A DNA stretch of 64,000 nucleotides from Tumebacillus avium (lineage in GTDB: Bacteria > Bacillota > Bacilli > Tumebacillales > Tumebacillaceae): contig NZ_CP021434.1 in assembly GCF_002162355.1 (NCBI RefSeq), positions 1,458,501 to 1,522,500 of the forward strand, in the 5' to 3' direction. The notes beneath the pieces were generated by a model. That model did no database searches, was not told where the DNA came from, and worked only from the letters and a program-made list of their open reading frames with translations. The stretch's first letter is position 1, and each line of letters opens with the position of its first letter. The position numbers and the translations under genes are program-made. This document shows, in pieces, positions 9,701 to 19,700 of the stretch.

Positions 9701-12700
9701 CTTGACCAACGCCTTTTTGGCGCAGCGCTCTTGCCGCCTGATTGGCGCGGGTGTTCAGTTCGCCGTAGCTCAAGCTCAGGTCACCAAAGACCAGCGCCGT
9801 TTTATCCGGGTCGGCCGCAGCATTGCGTTCAAACTGCGAGTGAATACTCCCGCCCGCTTCCACGGCGAGCCCGGACTGGTTGAAATCGTGCAGGATCTGC
9901 TGCTGCTCCGCTTCGGGCAGCATGGTGAGTTCGCCGAGGCGCCGGTCAGGATGCTCGACGATCGTCTGCAGCAGATGCAGGAAGTGGCCGGACATTCGGC
10001 GCATCGTACTTTCGGCAAACAGCTTGGTGCTGTACTCAAACTCGACCTGCAGACCGCCTTCCGCTTCCATCGCCAGCACGGTCAGTTCGAATTTTGTCGT
10101 TTCGCCTTCGAACGGATAGGGCTCGATCTTTAAGCTCTCCACCGCCAGCTCTTTGATGTCGAGGTTGTGCAGAACAAACATCGTATCGAACAGCGGGTTG
10201 CGGCTCAGGTCGCGCTTGATCTGCAGCTTGTCGATCAGCTCTTCCAGCGGATAGTCCTGGTGCTCGTAAGCTTGCAGGGCGCGGTCGCGCACTTCGGCCA
10301 GATAGTCGCGCCAACTCAGCTGCGGAACCGGCTGATTGCGCATCGCCAGCGTGTTGACGAACATCCCGATGATGCCTTGCACATCCGCATGCGATCGTCC
10401 GGCGATCGGCGAGGCGACCACGATGTCCTCTTGCCCGCTGTATTTGGCGAGCAGCAGCTGATAGGCGGCCAGCAGGAACATATACAGGGTCGTGCCCGAT
10501 TCGGCGACCTGCTTTTTGATCAGCTCGGTCAGCTCGCGGCCGACTGCAAACGTAAAGGCGTGTCCTGCAAAATTTTGCACCGTCGGGCGCGGATTGTCGG
10601 TCGGCAGGTTCAGTACCGGAATCTCACCGCTGAAACGTTCCAGCCAAAACTCTTCCTGCCTTTGCCCGGTCCCGGAGCGCATCGCTTCGTTTTGCCAAGC
10701 CGAAAAGTCTTTGTATTGCACCGGCAGCGGCGGCAGTTTCTCGCCCGCATAGAGGCGGGTAAACTCCTGCACCAAAATGTCGATCGACATCCCGTCGGAG
10801 ATGATGTGGTGCATGTCGAACAAGAGCAGATAGCTGTCATCCGGCCGCTTCGCAAATCCGAGTCGCAAAAGCGGCGGTTTTTCCAGATCGAACGGACGAA
10901 CGAAACGGCGAATGATCTCCGCATCCGTCCCGGCCGGGTCGGTGTCGTGCTCGATGTGGAGCTCGACCGTTTGATGCACGCGCTGCACCGGCTCGCCATT
11001 GACCCACTCGAAGCCGGTGCGCAGCGTCTCATGGCGCTCGGTCAGCTGGGCGAGCACCCCTCGGAAGCGCTCCAGATCGAGCTCGCCTGCCACCCGCATC
11101 ACGCGCGGCATGTTGTAGATCGTCTGCTCCGCTTCCAGTTGCTGCAAGATCAGCATGCGCTTTTGCGGCGAGGAGACCGGGTAGTACGGCTGCTCCTCCA
11201 CTTTTACGATCCCGGTATAGACGCTTTCCTGTGCGCTGTCCATGTACGCGGCCAGCCCGCGGATCGTCGGATGCTCGAAGAACGTTTTCATCGGCACTTC
11301 CACATGGAAGCGCTGGTGAATCTTCGAAGCGAGCATCGTGATCTTCAGCGAGTGCCCGCCGAGTTCAAAGAAGTGATCGTCGATGCCGATCGGCGTCAGG
11401 CCAAGCACCGCTTCCCAGATCGCCGCCAACTCCTGTTCACGCTCGTTGCGCGGCGCGGTGTAGGAACGGCTCGACTTGCCGGCCGGGCCGGACGGGGCGG
11501 GCAGCGCTTTGCGGTTGATCTTGCCGCTGGTCGTAAGCGGCATCACGGCGAGCGGCAGGAAATAGGCCGGGATCATATAGTCGGGCAGATGGGAGGCCAG
11601 ACGCTCGCGCAGCATCGCGACCGGCAACTCTTCCCCGTCGGCCGGCACATAGTAGGCGGCGAGCGCCTTTTGTCCGCCGCTCTCCTCGACCGGCATCACG
11701 GCCGCTTCGAGAATTTCCGGTTGTTGGAGCAGGCGCGATTCGATCTCGGTCAGCTCGATGCGGTAGCCGCGAATCTTCACCTGCAGGTCGATCCGGCCGA
11801 GATGCTCGATCCGGCCGTCCTGCAGCCAGCGCGCCAAGTCGCCCGTCTTGTACAGGCGCGTGCCCGGCTGAAACGGATGCTCGACAAACGCCGCAGCCGT
11901 CAGGTCGGGGCGGTTCAGATAGCCGCGCGCCAATCCGTCGCCTGCGATGCACAGCTCGCCCGCCACGCCGATCGGCTGCAGGCGCCCTTTTGCATCGAGG
12001 ATCAGCACCGAAGTGTTGTGGATCGGGGTGCCGATGTCCACCGTCTCCTGCCCGGTGAGGTCTTGCAATGTGGACCAGACGGTCGTCTCCGTCGGCCCGT
12101 AGGCGTTGTAGATCTTGGCTTGCACCAGCCTGCGCAAGTCGCTCTGCAGCAGATCGGGGAACGCTTCCCCGCCGATGATCAGCTCGCTCAGCCCGGACAG
12201 GCTGGCCCGCGTGCTCTCTTCAGCCAACAGCTGCTGCATCCGCGACGGCGTGGTCTGCAGGATGTCGACGTTCTGCTCCGAGATCAGCTCGCTGAGCAGC
12301 TTCGGGTCGCGCTGCTGCTCTTCATCGGCGAGCACGATGCGCAGGCCGTTCAAGAGCGGCACCCACGATTCCAGCACGAAGATGTCAAATGAAATGCTGG
12401 TCAGCGCCACGACCGACTTGCCCGGCGTAAACTCGATGCGGTCATGCATCGCCTGAATGAAGTTGGCGACGGTGCGGTGTTCGATCATCACGCCTTTGGG
12501 AACGCCGGTCGAGCCGGACGTATAGATCACATACGCCAGTTGGCTGGAGTCTTGCGCATAGGCTGCGGTGGACTCTGTTTGCGGGATTTCCTGCTTCCAC
12601 TCCTCCGCATCGAGGCACACGTAGTGCTGCAAGGCTCCCTCTTCCTGCAGGGCGACGAGCGTCTCCAGCTGTCCGGTGCTCGACGCCATCCATTCGATGC

Positions 12701-13769
12701 CGGCATCGGCAAGCACCGCTTTGATCCGTTCGCGGGGCAGGCTCGGGTCGAGCGGCACATAAGCCGCCCCGGCCTGCAAAATGCCGATCATCGCCGCAAA
12801 CAGCTGCGGCGTGCGCTCCATCAAGAGTCCGATGCGCACATCCCGCGCCAGTTCCACACGGCTCTGCAAAAAGCGGGCAAACTGCGCCGCCCGTTCAGCC
12901 AGCTCGCGGTACGTCCACGTCACTGCACCGCAGACGACCGCCGTCTCCTCCGGCGTTTTGGCCGCTTGCTCAGCAAACCATTCGTGCAGCAGCTTCTCGC
13001 GGGGATACTCGGCGGCGGTGCGGTTGAAGCTGTAGAGCAGTTGCTCTTTTTCCACATCGTCCAGCAGCGCCAGATCGCCGACCAGCCCGTCCGGCTCACC
13101 CGTCGCCTGCTCCAGCAGGTGCAGAAAATGCCGGGCTGCCTGCTCGGCCGTCTTTTGCGAATACTGCGCAGCGTTGTAATCGAGGGCAAACAGCAGTGCG
13201 TCCTCGGTGCGCGTGAAGCGGAATACCATGCCGTGCTGTGCGCCGACAAGCGCCGAGACGTCATGGATGCTGTCCAGCACCACCACGAGGTCGAACAGCG
13301 GCGAAGCTTTCTCCCGCATCTCCAAGCCGAGATCGAGCGCCAGACGCTGGTGCGGATACCGGCTGTGCTTGTACGCTTCGATCAGTGCGGTGCGCAACTG
13401 GCCGAGAAACCCGCGAAACGTCTGCGCTTCCTCCACACTTTGGCGGACGGGCAGCAGGTTGGCCGGCTGCCCGCCTTCTCGCAGCGACAAGGTGCCGACA
13501 ACCGGCGTTTCCTGTCCGGCATAGCGATGCACCAGCAGCATGGCACCGGCCGTCAGCAGCGTGTGCAGGAGCTGATCGGACTGTTTGCAGATCTTTTGCA
13601 GCTTGTCCCAGAGCGCCGCATGCAGCGGCAGGGTCAGCGTCTTTTGCTGCCCCCTGTCCGCTCCCTGGCGCGGAGCATCTGCCGGCAGGGCCGACGAGCC
13701 AAGCTCTCCGGAGAGTCGGCTCAGCCAATACGTTTTTTCTTCCACAATCGCTTTGTCATAGATGAGCAT
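6711..13769 (-). CDS. NRPS half-C-A-PCP-C-A-PCP-E, predicted Gly then D-Xaa
   Basis: 2352 aa, ATG after GGGGAGGAG, 15 bp downstream of the previous NRPS gene. Approximate domains: residues 1-230 match only the C-terminal lobe of a condensation domain, starting at the hinge (KTYWLSRLSGE) and lacking HHxxxDG; A 250-740; PCP to 825 (LGGHSLKIT); C 835-1280, LCL type, HHIISDG; A 1290-1790; PCP to 1865 (LGGDSIKAI); E 1870-2340 with HHLIVDGVSWRIL, EGHGRE and FNYLGQFD. Hand-read pocket codes are DILQIGAVWK (glycine-like) and DAIHLGAVCK (unassigned). The E domain means the second residue is delivered in D form, matching the DCL domain of the next subunit. The isolated C-lobe faces a complete C domain at the end of the upstream subunit. 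Confidence 0.94.
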   Translation of the reverse strand: MLIYDKAIVEEKTYWLSRLSGELGSSALPADAPRQGADRGQQKTLTLPLHAALWDKLQKICKQSDQLLHTLLTAGAMLLVHRYAGQETPVVGTLSLREGGQPANLLPVRQSVEEAQTFRGFLGQLRTALIEAYKHSRYPHQRLALDLGLEMREKASPLFDLVVVLDSIHDVSALVGAQHGMVFRFTRTEDALLFALDYNAAQYSQKTAEQAARHFLHLLEQATGEPDGLVGDLALLDDVEKEQLLYSFNRTAAEYPREKLLHEWFAEQAAKTPEETAVVCGAVTWTYRELAERAAQFARFLQSRVELARDVRIGLLMERTPQLFAAMIGILQAGAAYVPLDPSLPRERIKAVLADAGIEWMASSTGQLETLVALQEEGALQHYVCLDAEEWKQEIPQTESTAAYAQDSSQLAYVIYTSGSTGVPKGVMIEHRTVANFIQAMHDRIEFTPGKSVVALTSISFDIFVLESWVPLLNGLRIVLADEEQQRDPKLLSELISEQNVDILQTTPSRMQQLLAEESTRASLSGLSELIIGGEAFPDLLQSDLRRLVQAKIYNAYGPTETTVWSTLQDLTGQETVDIGTPIHNTSVLILDAKGRLQPIGVAGELCIAGDGLARGYLNRPDLTAAAFVEHPFQPGTRLYKTGDLARWLQDGRIEHLGRIDLQVKIRGYRIELTEIESRLLQQPEILEAAVMPVEESGGQKALAAYYVPADGEELPVAMLRERLASHLPDYMIPAYFLPLAVMPLTTSGKINRKALPAPSGPAGKSSRSYTAPRNEREQELAAIWEAVLGLTPIGIDDHFFELGGHSLKITMLASKIHQRFHVEVPMKTFFEHPTIRGLAAYMDSAQESVYTGIVKVEEQPYYPVSSPQKRMLILQQLEAEQTIYNMPRVMRVAGELDLERFRGVLAQLTERHETLRTGFEWVNGEPVQRVHQTVELHIEHDTDPAGTDAEIIRRFVRPFDLEKPPLLRLGFAKRPDDSYLLLFDMHHIISDGMSIDILVQEFTRLYAGEKLPPLPVQYKDFSAWQNEAMRSGTGQRQEEFWLERFSGEIPVLNLPTDNPRPTVQNFAGHAFTFAVGRELTELIKKQVAESGTTLYMFLLAAYQLLLAKYSGQEDIVVASPIAGRSHADVQGIIGMFVNTLAMRNQPVPQLSWRDYLAEVRDRALQAYEHQDYPLEELIDKLQIKRDLSRNPLFDTMFVLHNLDIKELAVESLKIEPYPFEGETTKFELTVLAMEAEGGLQVEFEYSTKLFAESTMRRMSGHFLHLLQTIVEHPDRRLGELTMLPEAEQQQILHDFNQSGLAVEAGGSIHSQFERNAAADPDKTALVFGDLSLSYGELNTRANQAARALRQKGVGQGSRVGLIMERSPEMIIGMLAALKAGGAYVPIDPEYPLDRIEYLLQDCQPDAVLTQSHLADRLQAVLSGELLLLDDADLYNGAGENLPPLCTEEDLAYLIYTSGSTGLPKGVMIEHRTVNNLIAAYQAAYGLSAEHTILAQSSISFDASVIETVLALAIGMRIVVTNEAEHRDPALLLDLIGRQGIDVLHATPSRMQMLTADTVHRGVLSRLQIVLLGGEALPQHLVHELRGLTAARLFNAYGPTEATVCSTMKEVTHDDAVTIGRPIGNYRAYIVDGQDNLQPVGVVGELCIAGPVLARGYWNRPELTVEKFVRDPFASSGRMYRTGDLAKWLPNGEIQYIGRIDHQVKIRGYRIEMGEIETQLLQIDGVTQAAVIDLTDDQGANYLCAYVVGNREFTVSELREALAAKLAAYQIPAHFVQLAELPLTPNGKVHRSELPMPDGSMSLGVEYLPPTDELEAILALIWQEVLGAEQVGIKDNFFELGGDSIKAIQVSARLHEHRLKLNMPDLFQYPTIETLRPRLQMQDRAIDQGPVAGIVPLTPAQHWFFSQKLTNAHHWNQAVMLHRPDGFDADIVQMVFAKMLEHHDALRLVFTTQGDGVVQINQGLDQAAVELEAFELADADRLQSSFDLQRGPLLKLGLARTDEGDHLLIILHHLIVDGVSWRILLEDFVTGYTQALAGETISFPLKTDSFLSWAEHLQSYAGSKELQKEKAYWAQIESTSAAGLPKDRHAATNRMQDSAIATAGLTPEETELLLKQANRAYNTEINDLLLTALGLAVQDWAGLNSVPVSLEGHGREDLDSNLDISRTVGWFTSIFPVLLQLEPGKDLGYLLKSVKENMRRIPNKGAGYGVLKYLAASGAQQPEQTAAHAFAPEISFNYLGQFDQTLQTDVFAVSEAATGDVISPASERHTALNINGMTAGGVFQLSVNYNALEYDPATIDKLLGLYLQHLRAILEHCTQKEDTELTPTDLGDDELSLEEFADLSDFISGLSL

Positions 13770-13784
13770 GAGAACACTCCTCCC

Positions 13785-16700
13785 CTAGAAGTCGAAATCG
13801 ACCGCTTCCAATTCAATCGTCTCCGCTTGCTCCGCCGTTGCGGCCGCTTCCAGCTCCTGCCCGCTCTGCACGTCCAGCTCGGCGATCTGCCGCTGCGGAT
13901 TCCCGACGATGTTCCAGAGCAAGGTCACAAAATGCGCTGCGAACGTTTCCATCGTCTGGCGCGTGAACAGGTGGGACGCGTATTCCAGCAGGAAGAAGAT
14001 CCCGTCTTCCGTCTCTCGCGAAATCAAGTTGATGTCGAGCTTCGAGGTCTGCGTGCCAAATTCGTACGGCGTGACTTTGATGTCTTCCGCTTCGATCGCC
14101 GCATGCTCGAAGTTCTGCAGGACAAACATCGTGTCAAACAGCGGATTGCGGCTGACATCGCGTGCCGCGTCCAGTTTGTCGATCAGCTCGTCAAACGGAT
14201 AATCCTGATGCTCGTACGCTCCGAGCGCGCTCTGCTGCACTTCCTGCAGGAACTGGAGATAGGTCTTGTCCATCGCCGGACGGTTGCGCAGCGCCAGCGT
14301 GTTGACGAACATCCCCAAGAGATGCTCCAGATCGCCGTGATGGCGTCCGGCGATCGGCGTGCCGACGACGATGTCTTCCTGCCCGGTGTATTTGGCGAGC
14401 AGGATATAAAACGCGGCCAGCATCACCATGAACAGCGTCGCACCCGTCTCGTTCGCGAGGCTCTTCAGCTCGTCGAGCAGGTCGTGCCCGACGGTAAATT
14501 CGAACTTCTCGCCGGCGAACTGCTGCACCGCCGGACGCGGCTGATCGGTCGGCAGCTGCAGCGGACGCAGGCCGCCTTGGAACTGGCTCAGCCAAAACGC
14601 CTCCTGGCGCTTGAAGAGCTCCGTTTTGAACAGCGCGTTTTGCCACTCCGCATAGTCGCGGTATTGGATGCGCAGCGGCGGCAAGGTCTCACCCATGTAT
14701 AAGAGGGTCATCTCTTTGATCAAGATCCCTGTCGATACGCCGTCGGAGATGCTGTGCTCCGTGTCATAGAGGAACAGGTAGCGCTCCGGCCCGGTCTTGA
14801 CCAGCATCGCACGCAACAGCGGTGCCTGATGCAGGTCGAACGGGCGGATGAAGCTGCGCACGATGCTTTCCGCATCTTGCTCGCTGGCCTCGCGGTAGTC
14901 GAGCTTGAAATCGACATGCGCATGAATGCGCTGCATCAGCACGCCGTCTTGCGCTTCAAACGAGGTGCGCAAAACTTCGTGGCGCTGAATCAGCCCTTGG
15001 AACGCCAGCTCCAGACGCGCTTTGTCGACCGGGCCTTCCACCCAGATCACGCCCGGCATGTTGTAGCTGACTCCGACATCGGGCAGGTTGGCCAGGATGT
15101 AGGAACGCTTCTGTGCCGCCGACGCTTCGTACAGGTCGCGGTCTTCCACATGGGAGATCGCCTGATACTCGCTGCGGTTGATCGTCTCCAGATGCGCCGC
15201 GAGCTCGGCGACCGTCGGCGTGCGGAACAGCTGAATCAGCGGAATCTCCACGTCGAGCGCTTTGCGCAGGCGCGAGGCCAGACTCGTCACTTTCAGCGAG
15301 TCGCCGCCCCGTTCGAAGAAGTTGTCGTAGAGCCCGATTCGCTCCACGCGCAGCACTTGGCGGTACACGTCGGCCAGCATCTGCTCCAGCTCGGTGCGCG
15401 GCTCGACAAACGCCTGCTCTTGCAACGCATCGCGCTCCGGTTCCGGCAGCGCTTTGCGGTCGATCTTGCCGTTTGGCGTCAGCGGCAGGCGCTCAAGACG
15501 CACCCAGGCGCCCGGCACCATGTAGGCGGGCAGCTCCTCTGCCAAAGCCTCGCGCAGAACGGTCATCGCCAGCTCTTCGTCGCACGCCACATACGCACAG
15601 AGGTATTTGCTGCCATCAGCATCGGTGCGGTCGAGCACGACCGCCTCTTTGACCTCCGGCTGCTTGTGCAGGCGGCTTTCGATCTCGCCGAGCTCGACGC
15701 GGAAGCCTCTGATCTTCACCTGATGGTCGATGCGGCCGAGGAACTCCATGTTGCCGTCCGGCAGCAAGCGGCCGAGGTCGCCCGTCTTGTACATTCGCTC
15801 GCCCGGGCGGAACGGATTGTCCACAAATGAGCCATTCGTGCGCTCCGGGTCGTTCATATACCCGCGCGCAACCCCGACGCCGCCGATGTACAGCTCGCCA
15901 GCCACGCCGTTCGGCACCGGACGACGCTGCTCATCGAGGATGTAGAAGAAGTTGTTGTCGATCGGGACGCCATACGGAATGCTGGTCTGATGCTCGCCCG
16001 TCTCCAGAATCGGATAATAGTTCGACCAGACGGTCGCTTCGGTTGCACCGCCAAGCGAGATGACGCGGGCATTCGGAAAATACTTTTTGATCCGGCTGGC
16101 CAGCTGCACCGGAATCCAGTCGCCGCTCAGGAAGACCAGACGCAAAGCTTCCTGCTGCCAGTCCGCCCCTTCATCGTCGATCATGTTCAGCAGATGGTTC
16201 ATCGTCGTCGGCACCGAATCCCAGAACGTGATCCCGTGCTCCTTGAGCAAACGGGTCAGCCGATCGGTATCTTGCACCTGCTCTTTGCGGGCCAGCACGA
16301 TGCGGCCGCCGGACGCAAGGATGCCGAAGATGTCATACACCGACAAGTCGAAGCACATCGAGGTGATGAACAGCAGGGAGTCCTGCTCGCCGACACCAAA
16401 CTCGCGGTTGACCCATTGGATCAGATTGACCGCCGAGTGGTGCTCGATCATCACGCCTTTGGGCTGGCCGGTCGATCCTGATGTGTAGATGATGTAGGCC
16501 AGTTCGGACGCGTCTTTTGGCTCCCCGAGCGGTTCTGCCGAACTCCTGGTAAGATCCAGTTCGCCAAAATGGAGCACCGTCTGCACCGGCAGCGTTTCCG
16601 CCTGATCGGTCAGAGCAACTTTTACCCCGGCGCTGGTGATGATCTGCTCTTGTCTGGCCAGCGGGTATTCCGGGTCGATCGGCACATACGCCGCGCCCGC

Positions 16701-19700
16701 CTTGAGGATCGCCAGCATCCCGATGATCATCGCAAAGCTGCGCGAGACGACGAGCCCGACATGGTCATTTTGCTCGACCCCGCTTGCCTGCAGCACGCGG
16801 GCCAGCCGGTTCGCCGCCGCCTCGACTTCCCCGTAGGTCATCGTCTGTTCGTCGACGACGATGGCGGTGTTGTGCGGCGTGCGTGCCGCCTGTGCTTCGA
16901 ACAGGCCGTGCAGCGTCTGCTCGCGCGGATACGGCGTGACCTTATCGTTGAAGTCATAGACGATATGCTGATGCTCTGCTGCCGTCAGCAGTTGATCGTC
17001 CTGCACGCGTTGCTCCAACTGCTCGGTGAACATCCGCAAGAGGCGCAGATAGAGCTCGAACGCCGTGATGATCTCTTCACGAGCAAAATAGTTCGGCGAA
17101 TATTTGATCCGCACGCCAAGACGGTTCATCGTTTTCGAAACTTCGAGGTCGAACAGCGTGTTTGTCATCTCATTGGTCTCGATGTCTAGACCGTCCGCCG
17201 CCGAGATCGCCCGCTGTGTCGCTTCATCGTCGAGGACGTGGAAGTCGGTAAAGTTGAAGATCGCATCAAAAATCGGGTTGTCCGCCCCGCCCTGCACATC
17301 GCCGATCAGCAGCGCGATGTCGGAGAGGAACAGCTCGTGCGGCTTGATGCGGAACAAAGCGTCTTTGACCTTCTGCATCACTTGCAGCTTCGTCAGCTCC
17401 GGCTGCACTTGCATCCGGACCGGCACGGTGTTCAGGAAGCAGCCGAGGATCTTTTCCCCGTCTTCCAGCGGCGGGCGGTCATGCGTGACGACGCCGACGA
17501 CCACATCCTGCTCGGTCGTGGTGATGTTCAGGAGGAGCAGATAGGCGCTCAGGCAGATCTCTTTGAACGTCAGGCCATGCTGCTGCGCGACCTCGTCAAT
17601 TTTTTCATAGAGATCGGCGTCGACATTCCCCTCATAGACGGTGTTGACGGTGACGCTGTTGATCTTTTTGCCGGAGTAGTTGAACGGCAGCTTGTTGCGC
17701 GTGTAACCGGCCATCGTCTCCTGCCAGTAGCGGCGCGTGCTCTCATCCGCTTCGCGGCCGAGCTGCACGGCGACATAGTCTTTGTAGCTCGTGCCAAGCG
17801 GCATCGGCGATACCTGGACGCCTGCCCGCAGCTGCTGGTAGATCTCGATCCATTCGCGGTTCAAAGACGCCACGCTCCAGCCGTCCAGCACGGCGTGGTG
17901 GACGGTGAGGATCAGCGAATGCTCCTCCTCGTTCAAGCGGAACAGCCCGATGCGCCAGAGCAGTTCGCCGTCAAAAACGAACTTGTCAGCCAAGTCCTGC
18001 TCCAGATACGCCTTCACCCGCGCTTCCTGCTCCGCTTGGGGCAGACCGCTCACATCCTCGATCAGAATCTGCGGCGTCAAGTCGCGGTGCACGATCTGCA
18101 CCGCTTCGCTAAACGTGGCGAGATGGAACGTCGTGCGCAGGATCGAATGGCGCTTGACCAGCATCTGCAGCGCCTCGCGGAACACGTCAGGAGCAAAATC
18201 GGGCATGTGCAGGCGGTACATGAAGTGGTCATGGTAGACCGGCTCATCCGGCTTCAGCTTGGAGTAAAACACCATGCTCTGCTGAATCTTGCTCAGCGGA
18301 TAGAAGTCCTCCGTGTCGGCAGGCAGCAGCCGGGCCTGGGTCAGATCGTTGTAGACGTCCGCCTGCAGCTTGCCGATGATGCGCAAGCCAGCGCCCAGCA
18401 CGTCGCCCGCCGCGCCCGCTTCGCCAACTCCGGCGTCGATCAGCCCTTTGATCGTCGGATGGCGGTAGATGTCATTGATCGCGATCTGCGCGCTGAGCTG
18501 TTTGTTCATGCGCGAGATCAGGTGGATGACTTTGATCGAGTCGCCGCCAAGCAGGAAGAAATCGTCGTTGATGCCAAGCTGTCCACGGCCCAGCACGTCC
18601 GCCCAGATCGCGGCGAGCTGCTCTTCGGTCTCGTTGCGCGGCGCTTCGTACTCCACGCCAAGAGCCACGCTCAGGTCGGGCTGCGGCAGGGAGCGGCGGT
18701 CCGTCTTGCCGTTTGCGGTGCGCGGCAATGCATCCAACTGCACGAAATAAGACGGCACCATATAGCCGGGCAGATCTTGCGCCAGGAACGTGCGCAAGGC
18801 GGAGAGCGTCAACTGCGCATCGGCCACAAAATACGCGCAGAGATACTTTTGCCCCTGCTCGTCCTCGCGGTCGAGCACGATCACCTCTTCGATCGCCGGA
18901 TGAGCGAGCAGCCGGCTCTCCACCTCGCCCAGCTCAATGCGGAAGCCTCTGATCTTCACCTGATGGTCGATGCGCCCGAGGTATTCCATCTCGCCGCCCG
19001 GCAGCCAGCGTGCCAAGTCGCCGGAGCGGTACATGGTCTCCTCGCGGTACGGATTTTGCAAAAAGCGCTGGGAAGTCAATTCCGGGCGGTTGAGATACCC
19101 GCGCGCCACACCGTCGCCGCCGACATAGATCTCGCCGGTCACGCCAAACGGCGCCAGTTTGCCATAGCGGTCGAACAGATACATGCTAAGCGTCGGGATC
19201 GGACGCCCGATGTTGCTTTCGTTGTGCAAGATGTGATGTTCGGTGATCTCTTTAAACGTCGAGTGCACCGTCGTCTCCGTGATGCCGTACATGTTGATCA
19301 GGCGCGTCTTGGGATACTTTTCATGGAAGCGGTGCAAGAGGGCCGGCTTGAGCGCTTCGCCTGCGAAGATCACATACCGCACCGCTTGCAGGGCGCGTTC
19401 CGGGTGCGCGACATCTTCCTGGGCCAGCGACGAGAAGGCGGTCGGGGTCTGGCTGAGCACCGTCACCCCTTCCCGCTCCAGCAGCTGCCGGAACTGCTGC
19501 GGATCTTGAGTGACCGCTTTGGGCACGATCACCGCTGTGCCGCCGAAGAACAAGGCGCCGTACATCTCCCACACCGATACGTCAAAACAGAAGGAATGGG
19601 CGACCGAAAAGACATCCTGCTCGCTGAACTCATACTGCAGGCCGTCGGTGCGCAAGAGGCGCACGACATTGCGATGTTCGATCATCACGCCTTTCGGGTT

